Positions 9,445 to 22,017 of a stretch of 64,000 nt of DNA are shown here, piece after piece. Numbering within the stretch: the first letter of the stretch is position 1; every line of letters starts with the position of its first letter. The stretch comes from Apium graveolens (taxonomy: Eukaryota; Streptophyta; Magnoliopsida; Apiales; Apiaceae): NCBI RefSeq assembly GCF_009905375.1, contig NC_133652.1, positions 24,295,339 to 24,359,338 on the forward strand, given 5' to 3'. A model generated the notes under the pieces. It had not been told where the DNA came from and did no database searches. It saw nothing but the letters and a program-made list of their open reading frames with translations. A program made the position numbers and the translations under genes.

Positions 9445-10015
9445 GTAAAAAACAAAAATACCCACCATTTGGGGGTCTAGTGCCCAAAATACCCACATGC
9501 GGAAAAACTTCCCATAATACCTACTGCATGCGCATTCATATCATGCGTACCCTTTTTTAAAAAAAAATTACAAAGGATACGCATGTCAGACATGCGTATC
9601 CACTCATGCGTATCCTTTGTAAATTTTCAAAAAAATAGGATACGCATGTTACAAATGCGCATTCAGTTGGTAAAAATGGCAGTTTTCCCGCATGTGGGTA
9701 TTTTGGGCACTTGAAACCGGAAAGTAGTAAAAACCCAAAATACCCACCATTTGGGGGTCTGGTACCCAAAATACCCACATGCAGGAAAACTACCTATAAT
9801 ACCCACTGAATGCGCATTCATATCATGCGCACATTTTTTTAAAAAAATTACAAAGGATATGCATGTCTCTGCTATAGTAAACAGTGGATACGCACGTCTG
9901 ACATGCGTATCCTTTGTAAATTTTCAAAAAAATAGGATACGCATGATAAAAATGCGCATTCAGTCGGTAAAAGTGGCAGCTTTCCCGCATGTGGTTATTT
10001 TGGGCACTTGAAATG
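9445..10015. repeat. Foldback MITE dimer (GGATACGCATG-rich), first copy in unit A
   Basis: Two diverged monomers, about 9451-9715 and 9733-10015. Each starts with GTGCCCAAAATACCCACATG (or GTACCC in the second) and ends with its inverse before GGGCAC, so each folds back over about 60-75 bp. The centre holds GGATACGCATG motifs in both orientations, including a near-perfect palindrome at about 9575-9601. The dimer is absent from unit C, where the flanks are nearly joined at about 37070-37080, so it inserted in the A/B lineage. The superfamily cannot be named. Confidence 0.7.
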
Positions 10016-10898
10016 CAAAATAGTGTATTTTGGGCATTCTTTCAAAAATTAACTCACAGCCTCGAGAAGGCCAGCAGCAGCAGACTAAACACCATTTCCA
10101 TAATGTATACTCTTGATTATTTTGGTTTCCTCTCTATCAATTGTTTCCAAATAAAGCTCTTCCCAGGCCTATTTCCTTGACTAAACAATTGATTAAATAT
10201 GTTTGGTCGGAAGCAATCCACCAGTCATTGAGCATACTAATTCCAGCACTTTTAAAGAAATAACCTTTAGTTCAAATTAGACTACCTACATGTTTATATT
10301 TTTCATTTGTATATGTTATATATTCTTTTAATGAAATTTTAGTATAAGCAATTAAGTATTAAAAATGATTACTATATAATTATAACCATAAGTCTCAGGA
10401 GCAAACAATATAAAATTATATATAATGGTGAGTCGTAACTTTAGAAATAATTATATAAATATTCACTAAGATATATTATTGGAGAGAATTGGAATGTTAG
10501 AATTTTGAGTAGTCTATTATTTAGTACAATCAACTTTATGTAAAAGATTTAACAATTCAAAACTGTATTATAAAAATTAAAGGTTAACATATTACATATT
10601 TTGGCTAAGTTTGCTTGTTATAATTTAGAATATATGAATACATTTTATTATCTATTAAATATATAGACCAGGAGCATAATATATAAGTATTCATAAACTT
10701 TAAAAATTATTAAATTTTTATTTAAAAAATGTTATTGATATTGTTCCCTTGAATGCTAAACAGAAATGAGTGTGTTTTACAATGATATACAAAGAGAAAT
10801 TATATGATAATTATATGATGGAATCCCCATAAAGTAGTTATTATATGAATTTGCACATCATAGAAGTCTAATCTATTAACTAATATATATGGTGAACT
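10016..10898. other. AT-rich spacer, unit A
   Basis: Shared with 37077-37938 in unit C and missing from unit B. No gene, terminal repeat or RNA recognised. Confidence 0.5.
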
Positions 10899-12850
10899 AT
10901 ACGAAGCACGAGTGATTGCAAAGGAAGTTTCAACATGAACAAGGAACGGATTTTTCATAAATTTTCAGTCATTTCATAAAATCAGTCATAATTTGCATGA
11001 TACTTACTCTTTTTCTATCATATGGATGTGCTTTTCATCAACTTGACATAAGTAATGCATTTCTTAATAGTATGCTCGATCATGAAGCGTTCAAGACACA
11101 ACACTTTGTCTTTGTTCATCCCTATTGTCCCAGACATGTGTCGCCTATGTTAACTCAATTTACGGCCTCAAAAAAGCACCTCTTGTGTGGAACAAAAAGC
11201 TCAAAAGTTTTATGCTTAATTTTTATTTTTGCTACTCATTTGTTGATGCATCCTAGTTCATATATAACTCTTATAAAATTATTATCTTCTTAATTGTGCA
11301 TGTTGATGATATTGGTCATTTTATAATCAATAGCAATTGAATTTTTTCCCACCTTTAAAGAAAAAATTTAAGGGTAAAAAACCAAAATACCCACCATTTG
11401 GGGGTCTGGTGCCCAAAATACCCACATGCGGGAAAACTGCCCATAATACCTACTGCATGCGCATTCATATCATGCGTACCCTTTTTTAAAAAAAAAATAC
11501 AAAGGATACGCATGTCAGACATGCGTATCCACTCATGCGTATCCTTTGTAAATTTTCAAAAAAAATAGGATACGCATGTTACAAATGTGCATTCAGTTGG
11601 TAAAAATGGCAGTTTTCCCGCATGTGGGTATTTTGGGCATTTGAAACCGGAAAGTAGTAAAAACCCAAAATACCCACCATTTGGGGGTCTGGTACCCAAA
11701 ATACCCACATGCAGGAAAACTGCCTATAATACCCACTGAATGCGCATTCATATCATGCGCACCTTTTTTTTAAAAAAATTACAAAGGATATGCATGTCTC
11801 TGTTATAGTAAACAGTCGATACGCACGTCTGACATGCGTATCCTTTGTAAATTTTCAAAAAAATAGGATACGCATGATAAAAATGTGCATATTGATGATA
11901 TTGTAGTTACAAGTGACAACAATTTCATTCGATAAATTAGATAAAAAATTCTCTCTCAAGGAACTAGGCAAACTCACCACTTTTCTCGGGGTGGAAGTAA
12001 TCCTTACTCCCAACCAAAATTTATATCTCACAAATAATGCATATATATGACTTACTAGCTTTATACAAAATGGATGGTTTTAAAGATACTGTTATACCTA
12101 TGTGTTCTTCCCTCTTATTTACATAGATTAAGCATCTCAAATTGTGTTCCAATTCCTTATCGTCAACTTGTTGAAGGTTTGCGATACATATCCATTACAC
12201 GTTCTGACATGTGCTTCACTGTGAACAATTTATCTCAGTAATGCATTCTCAACCTGTAACACATATTGGATTGATCTTAAATGAGTTCTGACATATTAGA
12301 AAGGTACTATCAATAATGATCTCTACCTAAATAAAAACTCAATCTTGAATAATATTTGATTAATATTGGGATGTAAATAATGATACATCTCTACCAACGG
12401 ATATGTTTCCTATTTAGGCTCGAATCCTATCTCTTGAAAGTCCACTTAAAAATACAAAACTGAATACAAAACTGTTGCAAATGATGCAATTGATATTTTG
12501 TGAATTAAAAATTTACTTCATCAGCTAAGTGTTTCACTTTCATAACCACCATGATTTTTCATAACGACACATATGCATATTTAAATTTAAATTCAATCTT
12601 TATTCCTCGCCTAGAATTCTTAAATATATGTTACAAGATATAAGTCATCAATTGAGCTTGGAGTCTTTAAAGTGGATAATAGATGAAAATGGTACACCAT
12701 TTAAACATGAAATGTTATACCTATTATAATAATGGTAATATGAGTTAGGGGATAATAGATTGGTAATAATTATACTATATCATTTAATCATTGAATATTA
12801 TACATACTCCTGTCATATTAGTATTAAGTCCTAAAGTGATTAGGCATTTA
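10899..12850 (+). pseudogene. Ty1/copia RT-RNase H relic, plus orientation in unit A
   Basis: Heavily decayed pol sequence with many stops and frameshifts. Recognisable pieces are the RT start with HQLDISNAFLN (about 11036-11068), a frameshifted LYGLK-like region, the DDI motif of the RT active site split by a later insertion (about 11300 and 11890-11905), the FSLKELGKLTTFLGVE region near 11955-12000, and [10 protein letters not shown] with ITRSDM near 12149-12210. RNase H-like fragments (GYVSYLGSNPISW) follow near 12400-12440. The corresponding piece in unit C (37939-39271) has the opposite orientation. The MITE dimer copy at 11309-11890 interrupts the relic. Confidence 0.75.
11309..11890. 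repeat. Second MITE dimer copy pasted into the copia relic, unit A
   Basis: A near-identical copy of 9379-9955, including about 65 bp of flank left of the MITE, inserted in the RT relic. The relic sequence GTGCATGTTGATGATATT occurs on both sides (about 11297-11314 and, with one change, 11886-11903). The copy stops inside the second monomer at a shared GTGCAT. Unit C shows the relic uninterrupted (about 38850-38875). Confidence 0.85.
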
Positions 12851-13079
12851 ATTCGAAACACCAACTTATAGGCAATTAGTATCATATATCATTATGATAC
12901 TATCTATTCAGTTTTGGGCACAATGTCTCATATGTCATTATGAATCGGCACGATATACATATGACATGGCGAGACGCCAATTAGTAACTTTTGATGCTTA
13001 ACTGACATATGCAAGTTCAAATATTGGCGGAATGAGATGGGATGTACTGTAGTTACCAAAGATTTTGTTAAAGTTCTTT

Positions 13080-13564
13080 AAATTAGACTTCCAGTCTTGT
13101 AGATCTAGGAGGAAGAGCTGAGGCCTCAATAAAAACATTATTAGTATGGGATGAATCATCGATAATTGATAACGATGGACTGTACAATGATATGGCGGGT
13201 GATAATGGGCTATTATTATATATCTCAAACCGGTGAGATACTTGTGAGATGGTGATTCTGGTGCTGGAGTTATAAATGGAGTCTATTATGGGCTGGTTGT
13301 AGAGGAATTCTAAAAGAGTAATGGAAAGTGGTATTAGATGAGATTGTGTAATTAGTTAGGATGTGTTGAAGTGTCTAGCATTGGATCTCGGTATTTTGTG
13401 ATACAGTTGGAGCATAAAATGATGAAACCTCTCCACAAACCTGATATGTTGGAAAAAATAAAGCCATTAGGTTCTTGTTCTAAAATAATTACATGTAGAT
13501 TTGGCACATTAGTAACTAAGAAATAGGAATGGAGTGAATTTAGAATAACAATATAGGCATACAA
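13080..13564 (-). pseudogene. Probable copia integrase-to-RT linker relic, unit A
   Basis: Low-complexity Ser/Pro/Asn-rich minus-strand frames resembling the variable linker between integrase and RT, including an LPPRSTRLE-like motif (compare RRSTR in many plant copia elements), seen most clearly in unit B (26093-26446). Family assignment rests on that motif and on its position next to the RT relic in unit C. Confidence 0.45.
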
Positions 13565-14567
13565 AAACTTTGAGACGGTTACAGGTTCGAGTTTGACAAA
13601 AATAATCTAATGGGCTGCAAGAGGGATTTAATTTTGATGACATGTGAATTGTTAGATAAACTAGATAAACAGCTAGAAAAAAAAGCATGAGACTAAAATC
13701 TTATGAGAGCAGAAACTTGATGAAGTTAAGTAAGTCCAGTTTGGATAACTTGGTCATGACGATAATAAGCGAGAACATTATGATCCGAGGTATGATGTGG
13801 TGTTGTAAAATGTGATATCTGAAAGAAAATTAAATAGAGTGAAGTGTTGTGTTAGGCCTTCATTGTTCGAATATACAGAAATAATAGACATTTGATATAA
13901 TTTTTTGAAAATATTTTTTAATTGATAAAATGCATAAATATCAATTAAAATAATATATAGAGGATAAAGTCAGATGATGTACGATTATCAACATCAATAA
14001 AAATAATATATAGAGCACTTAGTATTGTCAACGGAAGTCAGCGATAGTTTAGTGTATAATAATTCAAAAGGTTTAGAGTTAGTCATGAAAGATGTACCCA
14101 ACTTAAGCTTACAATCTTTATTTTAAAAACATGCATTACAGGTAGGGCTAAGCAAAAAAAATCAAACCTACCGAGCTGAACTGAATCAAACCGTTCAAAC
14201 CATTTTTTCATATATTTTATCGGCTTGATTTAGTTTAGGTTGATTTAAATCAAACCTATTTTACGGTTCGATTTTCACATCCAAATCGACTATTTAAGAC
14301 CTAATCAGACCATTTCAAAATATATTAACATATACATCAAACATATGTAACCTAACTTAAATTTATCTTATATCATATTTAGTCATTTTATTTTATACCT
14401 TACATATCATATTTTATTAAATATATTTCTATTTTACCAACTCTTAACTTGGCTAATAAATGTTCCTATATTGGACAAGAATCATAATATATATAAAAAA
14501 TCTGATATTGTTTGATTATCAACAAAAATACAAAAGCGTAGTATCTATAGGTATTACAGTTGTAACA
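13565..14567. other. AT-rich spacer with ACCGAACCG-type repeats, unit A
   Basis: Shared with units B and C. Around 14150-14330 there are short AAACC/ACCG motifs in both orientations of a kind common in plant intergenic DNA. No gene seen. The match to unit C ends near 14536. Confidence 0.45.
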
Positions 14568-14572
14568 CTTTA

Positions 14573-15218
14573 TGTAACACCTAGTCACACATCGAGTAAA
14601 TTTAGAACTTTTCTTCAATTTGTAAGGAAAAGTATTATTACTAAGTACACCAACAAATCATTATCTTTTGAGGATCAGTGGATGGATTCAGAACTACCCA
14701 AGAAGGTTTCGACTACTTATGTCAGACTTATAATCGATACTTTAGTTAATTTTTGTTAACACTCGGGATTTTACCCGAGTTATTACGTATGGTATCAGAG
14801 CCGGCTATGAAATATTGGAATCGTCAAGTTTCGGGAGGTGGGGACACGAAGGCTGGTGGTATTATCCCCTAATGGGAATCAGAGGTCTGGAGGGGGGAAC
14901 ACGAAAATTGCCGGTATTATTCCACAAGGCCAGAGAGATACAATCTTGGAACTATGGGTTGTCTCTTTTCGATTGACGAGGAAGTTAGAAGTTTAATTGG
15001 GGGAGTCTGTAATACCTCAGTCCCACATCTAGGAAGTCCAGTTTATAAAACAAAGTACTACTACTAAGTGCACCAATAAATCATGATATATTGAGGACAT
15101 GTGGTGGGTTTGTAGACTACGAAAATTTACTACATTTGAGCCAATATATTTCGACTTATTGAAATCGGGGCTTGACATATTTTTTGAAAATTACTCGGAA
15201 TTGACCCGGGTTGTCACA
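14573..15218 (+). mobile_element. TRIM (miniature LTR retrotransposon), unit A
   Basis: 646 bp with 5-bp target duplication CTTTA (14568-14572 and 15219-15223). The 5' LTR is 14573-14787 and the 3' LTR 15008-15218. Both start TGTAA(C/T)ACCT and carry an AGTC(A/C)CACATC motif. The primer-binding site TGGTATCAGAGC is at 14790-14801 and the purine tract AATTGGGGGAG at about 14995-15005. The internal part is only about 220 bp and has no coding capacity, which fits a TRIM. The LTRs differ considerably, so the insertion is old; the second copy in unit B came with the segmental duplication. Confidence 0.85.
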
Positions 15219-15223
15219 CTTTA

Positions 15224-15960
15224 TCCTTCTCTAGTCACGTCCACTATTTAAACCATAATATCCTTCTGCCTCTTGGTTCGTTGTACCTTTTATGTGACAT
15301 ATTCTCCGGTTGCCACGGTTTTTGCCATGTAATCCTCAAAATTCTAATTTTTGATTCCAATCTTACTGAGTTAAAAGCAGCCGATTCACATTATCTTTAA
15401 CATGCCCATGAATCCTCTCTTAATGAGCTTTCAAATGCCATATTACCTCTTCTACTGACATCTTCTATTTAAGACCCTAAATTGCTCAATCATTAAAGCA
15501 ATCTGTAGAAATTTGATGGGACTGGCCTTAATAATTTCTTCACAATATAAGCTTCCACCATCTTTTCTCTCAAGGCTTGTATATTGTATACTATTCGTTT
15601 AGTTTCATATTGTAATCTTCAAGTTACTCTTTCTCCTTCATTTTATATTCAAACTCATCTTTTAACGTTTGCATTTTTGCGACTTTCACTCAATTTTCTA
15701 CCATGCACATCATTTTGATTACATCACAAGCTTCCTTGACGGATTTCTTCTCAGCAACAGACAACAGTATATATTTTGAGATGTCATGGTAATTTGCAAC
15801 CATTTCAATCTTGTTCATTTTCACTTCAACAACTAGCTTCGGGTCGTAGGGTTTCATAGCCTCCCACAATCCTTGAGCTTGCATGAATGCTTTCATCTTC
15901 AATGAAGATGTTGTGTGGTTGTGTCTCGCGAACATCGGGTACATAGTTCAAGCCAGCAGT
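15224..15960 (-). pseudogene. Decayed Ty1/copia gag relic, unit A
   Basis: On the minus strand, fragments match copia gag (UBN2). LKMKAFMQAQGLWEA at about 15900-15855, ILLSVAEKKSVKEA near 15765-15720, and frame-shifted pieces farther down resemble the gag of the intact-looking copia element at 39501-44413. The longest open stretch is 84 codons (15944-15690). Stops and shifts make it non-functional. The TRIM at 14573-15218 sits at its downstream end. Confidence 0.75.
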
Positions 15961-16028
15961 CCATTTATTGCCTTTTGGTGTATGTGTGGTTTGTTGATTG
16001 TTTGGGGGATCCTCAAGTTAAGTGTTTG

Positions 16029-16348
16029 GATCTGATATCAAGTGTATGATTTCAAGCTCATAGTTTGATCACACACATACTCAAAAAAATAAAGAACACT
16101 GAATTGTATGTATAAAAATGAGAAGATAAAAGAAAGATTAGTGTATTTTTTTACGTTCAAATACATTACATGCAGATATAGAAAATAGATAACAAACTGA
16201 AAAATAGCTTTAAGCAAAATACTGAGCCCATACTAAAGATACAGCTGAGTAGCTTATACTACGAAGTCAATAACTGCTAATATGTGTTCACAACAATGTT
16301 TATAACTAAATAAAAAAATTATAACAAATTTTTGGATTAATTCCGACA
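16029..16348 (-). mobile_element. 5' LTR and primer-binding-site relic of the decayed copia element, unit A
   Basis: The minus strand has a decayed primer-binding site (plus strand GATCTGATATCA, compare GCTCTGATACCA) next to a 306-bp segment, 16043-16348, that starts TGTATG and ends TTCCGACA. This is the expected position of the 5' LTR for the gag relic. A matching second LTR was not found. Confidence 0.6.
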
Positions 16349-19118
16349 TTGAGATCATAATAAATTGCAAGTTCTTGACATCTTTATCTATATTATGTAT
16401 CTTTTCCCGCTTCATTTTTTTATCATTTAATTATTTTTGAATTTTCATTTCTTGTAAGCTCCTTCTATTACTAAATATAGTTCAATCAGCGACTATCGAG
16501 GCATATCGCATATTAATATTCCAATATTATGCTTACATATAATCAATGTTTAAGGACTGGATAAAGATAACTACTTCATTTCTTTCAATAATAATCACAC
16601 TGTTCAACAAATGCCTCTTATGATACACAACTTTTTAATGTGATTGATAATTAGGTACAAACAAGGTGCAGTTTAGTGTTGCGTCTCTAATAATCATCTT
16701 TGTTTCTTTTTGTTTTTTTATAAAATCAAATGAACTTAAAAAGTCTTTAGTAATGATTATTTAGGTAATTAGATTAATTGTATTGATCACATCCCAATAT
16801 TTTAGAGTTGCAAATAAAGTTTTCTCTAGAAAGTTGGGGAGAAAGTGACTTATATAAACGGCTCTTTACATTTGGAAATGCAATAAACAAACGGAGTTGA
16901 TCTTGTGACAACTTCTTAAATCTCTATATTATAATATTACTGACTCTAACCATGTTATCAATTATGTTATTGATTATGTAGTTGGGGAATTAGGAAAGAA
17001 CTAGTATAATAACCTATATGAAGCACGGGTCATTTTCAAGAGTTTTTATATGCATCATGCAATTATAATATTTTCAATTAATTTTTTATTTGTAAATGTT
17101 GTATAATGTCTAATGTATATCAAATACAAGTTGATTGTTTATCAATGTGTATTATTTTCATACAAGACATTATCAAATTACACAACATTTCTAATATAAC
17201 TCATCAAGCAAAATATATATATATTCTTGTTTGTGTTATATAATTTATATTTAATTAATGAATATAAATAGGGTAGTTAGTGTATGATTAAAACGAAATA
17301 ATTAAACTTAATATGTAGAATGCCGTTAATATGTTTACAAAAAAAAGCTAAAAATTAACATATATATGTTGATACAGAGTTGACTAAAAATTTTGATTTT
17401 TTTTAAAAAAATTATGTGTATTGGTCTGTATTATTACCGAGTTTATTACTAACTTACAATTAACTTCTTCAATTTAAAAAGATAAAAATTGCATAACTGA
17501 AGTCAGAATGACTTGCAATCATAATATACAATAATGTAAAATTTACCCTACTATTAATATAAAAGTTGATTTTAATGAAAAATGTTAGTTTCTGAAATTC
17601 AACATATGTATGCATGAAAAAATATTAATTTTTTATTTACACTAATGTTAAGAAAATAAGATTAAGTTATATGTGTGTGTCAGCATGTAAATTATCATAT
17701 GTTACATTTATTAGTAAATTACGATGGTTTCAATTATTACATGCTAAATATCTAATTTATGTACATGTATATTCATTATTAACATCTAGTGAGGCAATTG
17801 ATTACTTAAATAACATGCATTTATATTTATTCAAAAATTAAAATTATGTAATAAATAAATTGTAATAATTTATATATGGTATTCACATTATCATTTACAA
17901 ACCATCCATATCTATTGTTTTAATATAAAAATAAATTATATATTATAAAGACTTAATATTGATATTCATGATTTTTTGAAGAATTTGAAGAAATAAAATG
18001 TAATTTATTGTTATTTAAACCATTTTTAAATTTGTTTCATTACGACTATAATATTTCTTCATATAATAATTTGATAACATTGTATACTATTCTCCTAAAA
18101 TTAAATATTTTTCAATTCGATAAAGTTTCATAAATATCATTTAAAATGGTTAATTCATTCAAATTATTGAACAATATATATATTTTCTTTAAATAATAAA
18201 AAATATATTGAATCAAATACTACAATATAGTATAGATATAACTTTTATTTGAATAATTCAAAATATAAAATTAATTCAAAATTTTTGCACTATCTTACCT
18301 TCATCAATGAATATTGAGTATCTAAAATAGTTATTTTTTAAGAAGCTAGTTTTTTTAAGTGAAAAATAAAAAATAAATCGATTTAATATATCATCGTAGT
18401 TTTAACAAATCTCGTGAGATCTCATGTCAAATTTTGAATATTTTTAAAATCCAAAAAACAATGATGCACTTCCAGCGAAGTTAGTAATTTTAATACAAGT
18501 AATTAATTGACTTGATCCTATAAAGACCTTAAACACATTAATTTATATAAAAATAAGATATTAAAAAATTTCACATTATTGGTAAGATTTCTCGCCGAAC
18601 TTGTAATTTAAATTTACTAAAAGTAGAATGTGACGATATTTTTCAGCCGGGTCATGTAGTCAAATTTCGAGTATTTTTTGAATATTGGGCCAAGTTCTAA
18701 TATAAAATTCGAAATAAACTAAAATGCATTGAATTATTATAATTCAAACTTATCTAAATATGTAATACCAATATAGATTATTTATATATAAGCGAATATA
18801 TTTTCAATATTTTCTTTAAAAATTATATATGTATATTTTAATTACTTTTTATAATAAAAATTATGTTTTAAATTATATGAGATATATATTTAAACTAAAA
18901 AATGATTATTAAATAAGATAATAATACATTTATGTATTATGTCTAACTTAATATCTGAAATTCAATTATTTAAAATTAACTGTACAAATATTCAAGTAAC
19001 TATCTTTTTTTTACGGAATGCAAGTAGCTATCTTTAAAGTTATTTAAAATATTCATTTAGCACAGTAAAATATTCAATTAGCACACTTACATATTATGTG
19101 TATCATAAAAAGTACATT
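16349..19118. other. Long AT-rich non-coding spacer, unit A
   Basis: Shared with 29364-31515 in unit B and, from 17493, with 57566-59190 in unit C. No frame, RNA gene or terminal repeat recognised. Unit B lacks the part equivalent to about 18500-19665. Confidence 0.5.
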
Positions 19119-19190
19119 TGACAATATGGTGTAGTGGTATAAGGTTATATAGGTGAATAAAATATTTTGAGTTCCATTCCCACAAACTAA
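19119..19190 (+). repeat. tRNA-like (SINE head) fragment, unit A
   Basis: A box A-like TGGTGTAGTGGTA at 19127-19139 and a box B-like GTTCCATTCC at 19171-19180 are 44 bp apart, the spacing found in tRNAs. The acceptor arms do not pair. It looks like a tRNA-derived SINE fragment; the unit C copy (59193-59265) has the better box B, GTTCGATTCC. Confidence 0.4.
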
Positions 19191-19696
19191 AGAAAATAAA
19201 ATACTAAATATTATAAAATTATGTATTTGTAAAGGTTCGTACATGATGATTACAATACAATTAAATAGTTTTTTAATCAAATCGGCACTTTAGTACTATA
19301 AAATGTGTTTGAGTGGAATTGTGTTCCCCTTAAATAAATATTATAGATATAATTATATAGGTGTAGAGGTTCAAACCGGATATAATCATTTAAATTAAAT
19401 TATGTAATGAAAATCATAATTTGTTACTTTGATCCAACGTGTGTTCCACCAAAAGTGTACTTACCTTATTATCAAATAATATAGATATAGTAATGTTGTT
19501 GTAAAAGTTTGAATCCATGAAATTAATTAAACTCAATAAAAAGTGTATTTATCTTATTATTAGATAGTATAAATATGATAAAGTGGTTGTAAGAGTTCCA
19601 TGAAATCAATTAAATTTCATATTTTTTTTGGGATATTAAATTTCATACTTTTAAATTATAATCATTTTCCATCATTTCATTTAATGTAAAATATTA

Positions 19697-19924
19697 CTCC
19701 TCCTACCCATTCATTTATTTACTTATTTACACTACATCTCTCGATTCTTTATGTTTCAAAGTTTTTCAAAATTAGTAAGGATATATAATATTAGAAGTTA
19801 CACATTCTCTATATTACTTCATTATACTCTATTTATACATTTAACATTACATTAAAGTTTATTGGTTCACTTATGCCCAATTCCAATGTAAAGAATTTTA
19901 TAGGAAAATTGGGTGGAAGGAGAG
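19697..19924. mobile_element. Stowaway-like MITE, unit A
   Basis: 228 bp between TA dinucleotides, starting CTCCTCCTACCCATT and ending AATTGGGTGGAAGGAGAG, an imperfect inverse. This fits a diverged Tc1/mariner-type MITE. It is present in units B (31553-31783) and C (59770-59997), so it predates the duplications. Confidence 0.65.
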
Positions 19925-19957
19925 TATATATTTTAGAAAACATAAGTTAAGGGACAT

Positions 19958-21579
19958 CACAACAAGAAAACCGGCTAAGTACGACTCGTCGAAAATCGGT
20001 CAGATTTAATAGTCAAGCCTCAGTTTGACTAGTACAGTTAGCTAACAAGTCAAGCAAGCAGCCATGCAAGATTCGTAGTACTGGTACACCAATGTGTATA
20101 TACATGTATATTTATATTTATTGATTGAGAAAGTTTTATACATTGATCTGCAAACTTAAGTCAGTGTGATGTTTCACTCTATTTGTTGCATCATAATTTG
20201 TTAAATTTTAGTTTTCATCATTTTCTAGAAGTTATGTGGTCTCCTGTATATATAAACACTTTTCGGATTAGATTTAACTCTTTTCATCAACAATATAATC
20301 ATGCACATTAAGATATCACAATACAACCGTAGCGTAAAAAGATTATATATGACATTTGAAACTATTAAAGTTACCCATGATTACGCCCTTACTTGAACAT
20401 GATCTGTTCTATAGTAATCGTACCTCTGTATCCTTGATTTCTAATGAGACAGGTGACCAAGTCTGGTGGATGAATCATGACTGTAGGACTAGAGCGTGAT
20501 TAACAGCCCTGCATGGTCAGTGCACCATTCAGAGCCGTAGAGGATCGTTCTCAGTTGGGTTCTTCCTGGCTGGGGTGGTCTTGCAGTTGTCTGACAAACC
20601 ACTCAACTTTTATTTAGCAAAAAAAAAGTTAACCATGATTAATTACAAATTATAAAAAATCTGGTATATAGGATATATCTCTAAATATAATTAGAAATAG
20701 GACATATTTATAAATCAACTTTTAAAATGGGACATATTAGTAAAACACCCTTTTTTAAAATTATTTTTCAATGATCCAACCGTATGTATGTCAATATATA
20801 TGTGTGTGTATTAGTGATATAACCAAAATTTCAAATCAAAATAATTTTATTTGATTTGTCATTTTAACAGTCAAGTTTCAGTTTGACTAGTATAGCTAAC
20901 TAGTGTATATTCCTGAATTGGTGTTTCGATTTTTTTAAAAATATTTTTCAACGATCCAACCTTGGATGTCAATATATATACATATATATTAGTGATATAA
21001 CAAAAATTTCATATCAAAATAATTTTATTTGGTTAGCCATTTTAACAATCAAGTTTCAGTTTGACTAGTACATCTAACTATTATTTAATCCTAAATTGTT
21101 GTTTCGATTTTTTTAAAAATACTTTTTAAATTATTTTTTTGTGTGTGTTTTTTCGTTTACTAAATACAACCGCTTGCAATCAATTTAATTATTTCAACCG
21201 ATTTCGGTTGAAATCGTTTTTTTTTTCGCATTTGGCTGTTTTGTTTTTTTTTTGCTATTTCAATAAATTCAAACAAAAAAAACGGGAAAATATCCCTCCA
21301 TTTGGTAAGGCTATATTGGATAGCTAGCGGTTGAATTTAGGAGCGTAAAAATAATTTAGTTGGCGGGAAAATTCCCTCCAGTTTTGGCAAAGCTAAATTC
21401 GACCGCACAAAAATACCAGTCGAATTTTTAACTAAATTTAACCGCACTATGTCAATCGAATTGAAATTCGACCGTTGGCGGTTGTATTTAGCCGTGGTTG
21501 ACCATAAATTCGACCGAATTCGGTCGAATTTAGATCGGTTGAATTTGTTCGTTATATTTAGCCTTATATTCTTGTAGTG
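19958..21579 (+). mobile_element. CACTA-like element, unit B (internally deleted)
   Basis: Starts CACAACAAGAAAA (a T-to-A change in CACTACAAG) and ends CTTGTAGTG, with CAT on the left and GAT on the right. A deletion joins the left terminal repeat fragment to AACAAGTCAAGCAAGC at about 20045, removing the left part of the nested foldback element. The U3-like sequence and two 180-bp repeats (20760-21125) remain. Confidence 0.8.
20383..20624 (+). pseudogene. U3 snoRNA retropseudogene, unit B
   Basis: Same insertion as at 589, with flanking 17-bp repeats at 20367-20383 and 20625-20641. Box A region GATCTGTTCTATAG at about 20401-20414 and box D GTCTGA at about 20589-20594. Here the box A' region reads ACTTGAAC, closer to functional U3 than in unit A. 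Confidence 0.75.
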
Positions 21580-22017
21580 GATGTTTTACTAATATTTGAA
21601 ATAGATGAGATAAATCCCAAGATTGTTATTTAATAACATTTGATATTGCTCTCAAATATTTAGATTATTCTGAATTATTATATTTTAGATGATAAACCAA
21701 AAAACAAAAGTTGTTAGAAAGCACAACTGTTAAGTAGATTGAAATGTACGTGTAGTGGTATCGGATGCTAGAAAGAAATTATCAAGAAGCTCCTATTTTG
21801 GTTGTTTCCTCTTGATTACAAAATCAAATAAAAAAAATGTAGGCCCCTTCTAAACGGAAATTAATTATGGAGACTTACTTTATATCATCTCCATTTTTTC
21901 TTTTCTCTTCCCAAAACATTTTTAACCTTATTTTCCGGTTCGACAAACCTTTGCATCTCTGCACCCCCTTCCTCTCTCCTCACAGATCTCTAACCTGCAG
22001 TCGAAAATTTTCTTGCA
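21580..22017 (+). promoter_or_regulatory. Leader region of DUF4283 copy B
   Basis: Diverged copy of 1831-2267. The upstream ATG at 21867 again opens a 61-codon frame overlapping the main start out of frame. No other signal can be fixed. Confidence 0.4.

Larger units (their letters stand above)
1..19957 (+). repeat. Tandem unit A (large segmental repeat, first copy)
   Basis: This is the first of four direct copies of a large unit. The same order of landmarks recurs from 19958, 31817 and 60031: CACTA-like end, U3-like sequence, 180-bp repeats, DUF4283 reading frame, spacer, copia relics and a small MITE. The first base of the window matches a position about 430 bp inside units C and D, so the left end lies outside. 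Unit A differs from the others by a 3-kb internal tandem duplication (second copy 3890-8692), a gag-only LTR insertion and a second MITE dimer near 11309. The boundary at the CACTA end is a convenience; the true duplication breakpoint is not known. Confidence 0.9.

Noticed and set aside
9575..9601. CRISPR-like or regulatory palindrome GGATACGCATG
   Set aside because: The repeats are internal arms of a foldback MITE in plant DNA, without regular spacers.
19119..19190. Possible tRNA gene
   Set aside because: Boxes A and B are tRNA-like, but the acceptor stem does not pair and box B is mutated in unit A; it is better seen as a SINE fragment.
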